A stretch of DNA of 10,448 nt from CAYZXK01 sp964482395 (GTDB taxonomy: Bacteria > Planctomycetota > Phycisphaerae > UBA1845 > Fen-1342). The number at the start of each line of letters is the position of its first letter. The first letter of the stretch is position 1. Positions 6,248 through 10,448 of this stretch are shown one piece after another. A model generated the notes under the pieces. That model was not told the origin of the DNA. It saw nothing but the letters and a program-made list of their open reading frames with translations, and made no database searches. The stretch lies in NCBI GenBank assembly GCA_964482395.1, contig CAYZXK010000037.1, positions 1 to 10,448 of the forward strand. The letters are read 5' to 3'. The position numbers and the translations under genes were made by a program.

Positions 6248-7432
6248 TCACTTTCCAGACTCGGCTGGGCCGGGAGCGGGTTGCATGGAGCGGGCGGCCG
6301 GGCTGGTCAGGGTGGCTTGGCCTCGCTTGATCTTCGATGCGAGTTCACGGCATGCGGCCAGCAGCGCGTCCAGCATCTGGTCTTCGGTGACGGTACGTTT
6401 CCGTGCGCCCTGGACATAGATGACGCCCCGGCCACGGCCGGCAAAGATCGCGACGTCCGCACCTTCGCACTCGCCAGGGCCGTTCACCAGGCACCCCATA
6501 ATGGCTACCTTGAGCGGCAAGTGAATTTCCTCAGCCAGCTTCCGCCGGACGTCGCCGACCAGTTTGAGCAAGTCCACTTCGAGCCGGCCGCAGGTTGGGC
6601 AGGCAATCAGCTCGGGCTCGGTGCGTGGACGCAGCCCCAGCGAACAGAGCAGTTCCTTGCCGTCTTCCACCTCGCAGACCGGGTCGGCGGCGTACGAGAT
6701 GCGGATCGTGTCGCCGATGCCACTGGCCAACAGTGGCGCCAGGGCGGCCACCGATCGGATGCGGCCGGTCTCCGGCGGGCCGGCGTGGGTGACACCCAGG
6801 TGCAGCGGATAATCATATCTTTGGCTGATTGCCGTGTACGCGTCGATGACGATTCGCGGATCGGGGCTCTTGGCCGAAATGACTACATCGTGGAAGCCCT
6901 CGGTTTCGAATACCTGGAGCTGCTGTTCGAGCTTGGCCAGCATGATCTGAATCAAACCGGCAGCGTGGTCCCTCTCCAGGATCGCTTTCTCCACCGCCCG
7001 GCTGGCTTGGTCGTGTCGCTCGATGATCCCGCCTTCGTTGGCCCCGATGCGAATCGGAATGCGTCGCTCGCGGCAGGCCGCGATCACCCGGCGGAGGCTG
7101 GCCGGGTTTCGGATGTTGCCCGGGTTGAGGCGGATTTTGTGCACGCCGGCCTCGATCGCCTCCAGAGCCCGCTCGACGTGAAAATGCACGTCGGCCACGA
7201 TCGGGACCGGGCTGGCGGGTACGATGCGGTGCAATGCCTCCGTGTCTCGCCGCTCCGGTACCGCCACCCGGACCAGGTCGGCCCCGGCCTGGGCCAGCCG
7301 GTGAATCTGGGCCAGGGTCGCGTCCACGTCGCAGGTGTGGGTGTTGGTCATGGACTGGAGGGCGATTGGGGCGTCGCCGCCAATCTTTAGCGTGCCGACG
7401 GTTACCTGACGTGTCTTTCGGCGCGGGGGCAT
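6248..7432 (-). CDS. ispG: 4-hydroxy-3-methylbut-2-en-1-yl diphosphate synthase (IspG/GcpE)
   Basis: IspG converts 2-C-methylerythritol 2,4-cyclodiphosphate to HMBPP, the penultimate step of the MEP isoprenoid pathway, using a 4Fe-4S cluster. The 394 residues start MPPRRKTRQVTVG and contain GGDAPIALQSMTNT (18-31), VADVHF (79-84), LNPGNI and PIRIGANEGG. The cluster ligands are Cys278 and Cys281 (CPTCGR) and Cys314 in MGCLVNGPGE, which also supplies the conserved Glu321. Length and motif order match the two-domain bacterial enzyme (TIM barrel, then the Fe-S domain). The final 25 or so residues are a variable polar tail. ATG at 7432 is preferred over a TTG two codons earlier; neither has a good ribosome binding site. 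The neighbours are unrelated, so it is probably transcribed on its own. Confidence 0.96.
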   Translation of the reverse strand: MPPRRKTRQVTVGTLKIGGDAPIALQSMTNTHTCDVDATLAQIHRLAQAGADLVRVAVPERRDTEALHRIVPASPVPIVADVHFHVERALEAIEAGVHKIRLNPGNIRNPASLRRVIAACRERRIPIRIGANEGGIIERHDQASRAVEKAILERDHAAGLIQIMLAKLEQQLQVFETEGFHDVVISAKSPDPRIVIDAYTAISQRYDYPLHLGVTHAGPPETGRIRSVAALAPLLASGIGDTIRISYAADPVCEVEDGKELLCSLGLRPRTEPELIACPTCGRLEVDLLKLVGDVRRKLAEEIHLPLKVAIMGCLVNGPGECEGADVAIFAGRGRGVIYVQGARKRTVTEDQMLDALLAACRELASKIKRGQATLTSPAARSMQPAPGPAESGK

Positions 7433-7525
7433 GAGCAAGTGCCGGATGCGGGACTCAGGTTGCGCCGCAGGCGCTTAGTTCCGCGGCCGCGGAAGCCGCA
7501 GTGCGACAAGCCGTCTGGACTTTCC

Positions 7526-7531
7526 ATTTTA
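7526..7531 (-). promoter_or_regulatory. Possible -10 element upstream of ispG
   Basis: On the minus strand this reads TAAAAT (five of six matches to TATAAT), about 94 bases before the ispG ATG, in otherwise GC-rich DNA. No good -35 hexamer is found 16-18 bases further upstream. The same bases overlap the start of a short frame (7527 down to 7402) with its own GAGG ribosome-binding sequence, so the two readings compete. Confidence 0.3.
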
Positions 7532-7588
7532 GCACCTCGTTGAAGAAGGAGGCAGGCGTTGCCGGGAAAGCAATTGCTGCCGCCGGCA

Positions 7589-7613
7589 AGACCGCCTGGT
7601 GCGCAGCCGGTCT
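7589..7613. other. Hairpin between the repeat-protein gene and ispG
   Basis: AGACCG (7589-7594) pairs with CGGTCT (7608-7613) and, after one C-C mismatch, CTG pairs with CAG around a 5-base loop. On the plus strand it is followed by GTTTTCT, like a terminator, yet no plus-strand gene precedes it. On the minus strand it lies about 90 bases after the stop of the repeat-protein gene, without a U-tract. Confidence 0.3.
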
Positions 7614-7701
7614 GTTTTCTCGCCCGGTCACAGTTGCGACGGCGGGGGGATTCGGTTGGTCTGTCGCAGATCGGGTTTGAAAAGCGAGGCTTGCCGGCCG
7701 G

Positions 7702-9870
7702 TCACGGTTCGGGCGGATGCGCGGCGGACGGGTCGGCCCGCTTGCCGGAGGGTGGTCGGACGGGAGTCGGCGTGAAGTCGACCCTGCCGTCGGCCCGATC
7801 CACGCCCACGCTGAAGTTGCGGTCGGCCCAGTTGGGGAAGTCGTCGGGATCGAGCCAGTGGGTATTGTTCTGCAAGCCGCCCCAGTACTGGTCGTTCCCG
7901 CCGACATCGAGGAACAGGCCGATCGAGCTGGTGTCGGCGAAGTAGGTGCGGACGCCCTCGCGGGCCCGGAAGCCGGGATCGTTGATGGCCACGCCGGGCC
8001 ACAGACCTTGCTTCAGCTCCTGCCGTCGCTCGAAGTCCGACTGATAGACGTCGTCGCCGCCGGTGTCGATGACCAGGGCTACGCTGCGGTTGACCGAGTA
8101 GGCCAAGCCGCTGGTATCGACCCGGTAGAGGTCGTCTCCGGCGACATCCAGCAGGATGCCGATGGTGAAGTCGTGGGCCCAGGCCAGCGAGCTGTGGGAG
8201 TTTTCCTCGGATAGATGCCGGTCGTTGCCGGCTTCGTCGACCGAGACGCCGATGCAGAAGTGGGCTCCGGTGCCCTGGGAGTAAGCCACTCCGTGGTACT
8301 CGTCGTTGCCGTCGCGGTCGTGCAGCAGGCCGATTCCGAACCAGTAGCCGGTGCCCATGGACCAGTTGCCGGCCCAGTAGACGTCGTCGCCTTGACCGTC
8401 GAGCAGGGCTCCCAGGCCGCCGGCCCAGGCGTGGCCGTCGCTGCCGTCGCCCCGTCGGCCCAGACCCACGCCCTGAGCGTTGGAGACGGCGACGTCGCGG
8501 TCGGGGGAGTGGTAAGAGGGGCGGCCGGTAATGGAGTGTTGCCGGACCGCGGTGTAGCGATCGTTGCCGGTACGGTCGGCCAGGACTCCGACGCCGGCCA
8601 CGCCGCCCAAGCCCTGGCCGTCACCGAGGAGTTCGTACTGATCGTTGCCGGCCAGGTCCAGCAACAGGCCGATCCCGAAGTAGCCGCAGCCCTGCCCGCT
8701 AAATTCGTTGGAATATGAGTCGTCGCCGGCCAGGTCGGCCAGCAGTCCCAGGCCGAATTGCCCGGCCCCCTGGGCGTACCGCCGGGCCGAGTAACGGTCA
8801 TTGCCCTGGACGTCCACCAGGATGCCAATCCCACACACGCCGGCTCCTTGGGTCGGCCCGTCAGCCAGGTACAGGTCATCACCGGCCAGATCGAGTGCCA
8901 GACTGATCGGCAAACTGACGGTCGAGGCGGCGATGCCGTTCAAGTAGGTGTCGTGGCCGCCTAGGTCGACCGCCAGGAGCGTGTTTTCTCCGTCGATGCG
9001 ATCGTTTCCACCGCCATAGACGCGAATCCAGCCCCAGGGCGATTCCCAGTCGAACTGGAAATCGGGCGGATCGCGAAGCTGGAGCTGAGCCAGCTTGACT
9101 CGGGCATCGTCGAGGGCCTGCACGCATTTCAGGCCGGCATACCACAGGCTGGCCTCGTCCAGAGTGCGGGCCACGTCGTCCATCTGAGGGCAGTAATCGA
9201 ACGCGTCGATCATCTCTTCGCCGACGTTGTAGCGGGTGGCCACCACCCGGCGGTCATTGCCGTCGACCTTGCGGAAGGCCAGCTCGGCCCAATAGTGCGC
9301 GTCGATCAGGTTAAGCACGAGCTGGCCCAGGATCGGGCTGACGCCTTCCGGCAACAGCTTCACCTTCTCGGCCAGCGTCTCCCGGGGTTTGGGGTAAGGC
9401 AGATCCATGCCGAAGGTGTGGATGATCGTCGGCCGATGGGCGGCCTCCATCAGCTTGAGAATCGCCTCGTCCAGAGGCATCTCTGGAGCCAGCAAGTTGG
9501 CGTTGTAGCCCCGGAACCCGCCGAACTTCGGATCGATTCCCAGTCGCTGGACGGCCTGGAACAGGTTGCTGCCCCAGTTGCCCTCTTTGGTGTCCAGGTC
9601 GTTCGGGTCCAGTTTGGTCCAGGCGGTCTGAGCCAAGGTGCGGGCAAAGGTGATGGAGTCCAGCGGCTCGGCAAACAGGGAATCAAAGCATCGGAGCTTG
9701 TACGGCACGTCCGGGAATCGCGACCACCAGCCCTTGGGTCGCCAGCCCAGGTCGCCCCGGCGCATCCCGACCAGCTCCAGAGCCTGGTCCAGCGCGTCGG
9801 GCGACTGCCCGGCGGCAAACGCCACGGCCCAGGTCATCCCCACCACCAAAACGGCCACTCTGCCCTTCAT
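7702..9870 (-). CDS. Secreted protein with RTX-like D-x-x-G-[N/D]-D-x-Y tandem repeats
   Basis: I do not recognise a named family. The 722-residue product begins with a signal peptide, MKGRVAVLVVGMTWAVAFAA, so it is exported. Residues 24 to about 285 form a mixed, mostly helical-looking domain with no motif I know (WRPKGWWSRFPDVPYKLR near 43-60; YCPQMDDVARTLDEASLWY near 226-244). From residue 302 to 662, twelve units begin D-x-x-G-[N/D/H]-D-x-[Y/H], mostly 25-27 residues apart, many continuing Q-G-x-G-x-x-G-[I/L]-G-[L/V]-L. The G-[N/D]-D-x-Y part resembles the second half of the calcium-binding RTX nonapeptide, suggesting a beta-solenoid, perhaps Ca-binding (inference). ATG at 9870 is chosen over an in-frame start at 10041 because it begins the signal peptide and has GGAG 9 bases upstream. 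It is not in an operon with ispG. Confidence 0.85.
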   Translation of the reverse strand: MKGRVAVLVVGMTWAVAFAAGQSPDALDQALELVGMRRGDLGWRPKGWWSRFPDVPYKLRCFDSLFAEPLDSITFARTLAQTAWTKLDPNDLDTKEGNWGSNLFQAVQRLGIDPKFGGFRGYNANLLAPEMPLDEAILKLMEAAHRPTIIHTFGMDLPYPKPRETLAEKVKLLPEGVSPILGQLVLNLIDAHYWAELAFRKVDGNDRRVVATRYNVGEEMIDAFDYCPQMDDVARTLDEASLWYAGLKCVQALDDARVKLAQLQLRDPPDFQFDWESPWGWIRVYGGGNDRIDGENTLLAVDLGGHDTYLNGIAASTVSLPISLALDLAGDDLYLADGPTQGAGVCGIGILVDVQGNDRYSARRYAQGAGQFGLGLLADLAGDDSYSNEFSGQGCGYFGIGLLLDLAGNDQYELLGDGQGLGGVAGVGVLADRTGNDRYTAVRQHSITGRPSYHSPDRDVAVSNAQGVGLGRRGDGSDGHAWAGGLGALLDGQGDDVYWAGNWSMGTGYWFGIGLLHDRDGNDEYHGVAYSQGTGAHFCIGVSVDEAGNDRHLSEENSHSSLAWAHDFTIGILLDVAGDDLYRVDTSGLAYSVNRSVALVIDTGGDDVYQSDFERRQELKQGLWPGVAINDPGFRAREGVRTYFADTSSIGLFLDVGGNDQYWGGLQNNTHWLDPDDFPNWADRNFSVGVDRADGRVDFTPTPVRPPSGKRADPSAAHPPEP
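7885..8967 (-). repeat. Twelve tandem approximately 26-residue repeats in the secreted protein
   Basis: Unit starts, as residues of the 722-residue protein, are 302, 327, 353, 379, 405, 432, 491, 518, 545, 575, 602 and 655. Spacing is 25-30 except for two long insertions after the units at 432 (59) and 602 (53). Examples are DLAGDDLY, DVQGNDRY, DLAGNDQY, DRDGNDEY and DVGGNDQY. A degenerate unit, YGGGNDRI, precedes them at about residue 285. Units at 327-405 are the most alike. Confidence 0.85.
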
Positions 9871-9981
9871 TGCTCGTCGCTCCAACGCCGTCGGACTTGC
9901 CGGTCCGAGCAGGCCCGGCCTCCCGACAGGACACCGGCACTTATCGAACCGTCCTTGATCGGCGGCAACGCCGCTGGCGGT

Positions 9982-10011
9982 GGTGTACCGGTTGCGGGGC
10001 GAATGTGTCAA
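9982..10011 (-). promoter_or_regulatory. Weak promoter candidate for the repeat-protein gene
   Basis: On the minus strand TTGACA (10011-10006) is followed 18 bases later by TACACC (9987-9982). The -35 is a perfect consensus; the -10 is poor. It starts just after the terminator of the upstream Cys-rich gene and lies about 110-140 bases before the ATG at 9870. Confidence 0.25.
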
Positions 10012-10017
10012 CAACGA

Positions 10018-10049
10018 GAGCCGGGCTGGCGTGTCATCCAACCCGGCTC
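10018..10049 (-). terminator. Intrinsic-type terminator of the Cys-rich gene
   Basis: On the minus strand GAGCCGGGTTGG pairs with CCAGCCCGGCTC, 12 bp including one G-U, around an 8-base loop. It is followed by TCGTTGTTG, a moderately T-rich run. It begins about 40 bases after the stop codon of the Cys-rich gene and separates it from the downstream repeat-protein gene. Confidence 0.65.
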
Positions 10050-10088
10050 GCCGGAAGCAAGGATGTCGACGTTATCGGTCAGGCAGTG

Positions 10089-10448
10089 CTACGCGGCCTG
10101 CTTGGAGGCGGCGGGCCGAGCCCGACACTTGTCCGCGCCCGGACACCGCTGCTGACTCTGGGCCTTGCCCTGGCCGCAGCAGTCGCCCTTGGCGGGCTGG
10201 CCACACTTGCTCTTGCACTCGGCCTTGCAGCGATCGCCGCAAGAGCCCTGGCACTTGCCCTCGCAGCCGCAGGGACAGTTTGGGCCGCAGGGACAGTTGC
10301 ACTTGTCTCCGCAAACGCACTTGCCCGCGGAGTCGACCGCCTTGGTCTCGGCCGCATTGGTCGAGGCGGCCGCGCGGAAAGCGTCCGTCCACACCGGGCT
10401 GAAGGCCGAGGCGATTCCCAGGCACAGAATCGCGGCGGTGGTCAGTAC
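10089..10448 (-). CDS. Secreted Cys-rich, metallothionein-like protein (partial, 5' end off right edge)
   Basis: The frame is open to the right edge, so the start codon is outside the window. The first visible residues, VLTTAAILCLGIASAFS, are the hydrophobic core and end of a signal peptide, so the GTG at 10394 is not the true start. After a short Ala/Thr linker the mature part holds 17 Cys in about 70 residues. They are arranged in CxC, CxxxC and similar pairs: KCVCGDKCNCPCGPNC, PCGCEGKCQGSCGDRC, then KAEC, KSKC, a CC pair and two late single Cys. Lys, Gly and Asp fill the spaces and hydrophobic residues are nearly absent, as in metallothioneins. I know no named family with this exact pattern. 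Metal binding, or a heavily disulfide-bonded exported structure, is inferred. Its own terminator follows, so it is transcribed apart from the repeat-protein gene. Confidence 0.8.
   Translation of the reverse strand, partial: VLTTAAILCLGIASAFSPVWTDAFRAAASTNAAETKAVDSAGKCVCGDKCNCPCGPNCPCGCEGKCQGSCGDRCKAECKSKCGQPAKGDCCGQGKAQSQQRCPGADKCRARPAASKQAA

Noticed and set aside
5928..6419. Plus-strand frame of 163 codons covering the ispG-downstream gap
   Set aside because: It starts with TTG, overlaps the end of ispG in antisense and has an unconvincing Trp/Gly/Ala-rich composition, so I treat the gap as non-coding.
6074..7390. Open plus-strand frame of 438 codons
   Set aside because: It is antisense to ispG, whose cluster ligands and conserved motifs are intact. 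There is no ribosome binding site or domain to support it.
7885..8967. Repeat-rich DNA considered as a CRISPR or intergenic repeat array
   Set aside because: The periodicity is in codons of an intact reading frame. Unit lengths vary and units diverge in sequence, unlike CRISPR repeats.
9871..10041. N-terminal extension of the secreted repeat protein to 10041
   Set aside because: The extra 57 residues show no conserved character, would bury the signal peptide and would run through the terminator hairpin of the upstream gene.
9295..10155. Open plus-strand frame of 286 codons
   Set aside because: It overlaps the signal peptide and N-terminal domain of the secreted repeat protein, the terminator and the Cys-rich gene, and encodes no recognisable motif.

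Overview
This is a GC-rich bacterial window with few genes per kilobase. Most genes stand alone, separated by gaps of 100-420 bases. Several start with GTG, and only some have a recognisable Shine-Dalgarno sequence. The combination of a clostridial/bifurcating-type EtfAB pair, an RnfB-like Fe-S domain protein with a long C-terminal extension, a PilZ protein, a large secreted repeat protein and a secreted Cys-rich protein suggests Planctomycetota (Phycisphaerae-like) or a neighbouring lineage. That placement is inference, with moderate to low confidence.

Layout from left to right. 1-1828 (minus): etfA (running off the left edge) and etfB, a tandem electron-transfer flavoprotein pair. 1829-2035: divergent intergenic region with a strong hairpin. 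2036-2824 (plus): fabI, enoyl-ACP reductase, followed by a hairpin. 3099-4301 (plus): a 400-residue protein that is almost entirely one coiled coil. 4302-4720: no convincing gene. 4721-5086 (plus): a single-domain PilZ protein. 5191-5889 (minus): an Fe-S domain protein whose 5' end lacks a normal start codon. 5890-6247: non-coding, with a hairpin after ispG. 6248-7432 (minus): ispG. 7702-9870 (minus): a secreted protein with about 12 tandem D-x-x-G-[N/D]-D-x-Y repeats, probably a beta-solenoid. 10018-10049: a hairpin terminator. 10089-10448 (minus): a secreted Cys-rich, metallothionein-like protein running off the right edge.

Functionally, etfAB (electron transfer from acyl-CoA dehydrogenase-type partners), fabI (fatty-acid elongation) and ispG (MEP isoprenoid pathway) are housekeeping or central-metabolism genes. 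The rest are accessory or uncharacterised. I see no mobile element, CRISPR array, tRNA or rRNA, and no multi-gene defence or biosynthetic system. The most unusual items are individual proteins: the 46-heptad stutter-free coiled coil, the RTX-like repeat protein, the Cys-rich exported protein, and the Fe-S gene with a missing start.
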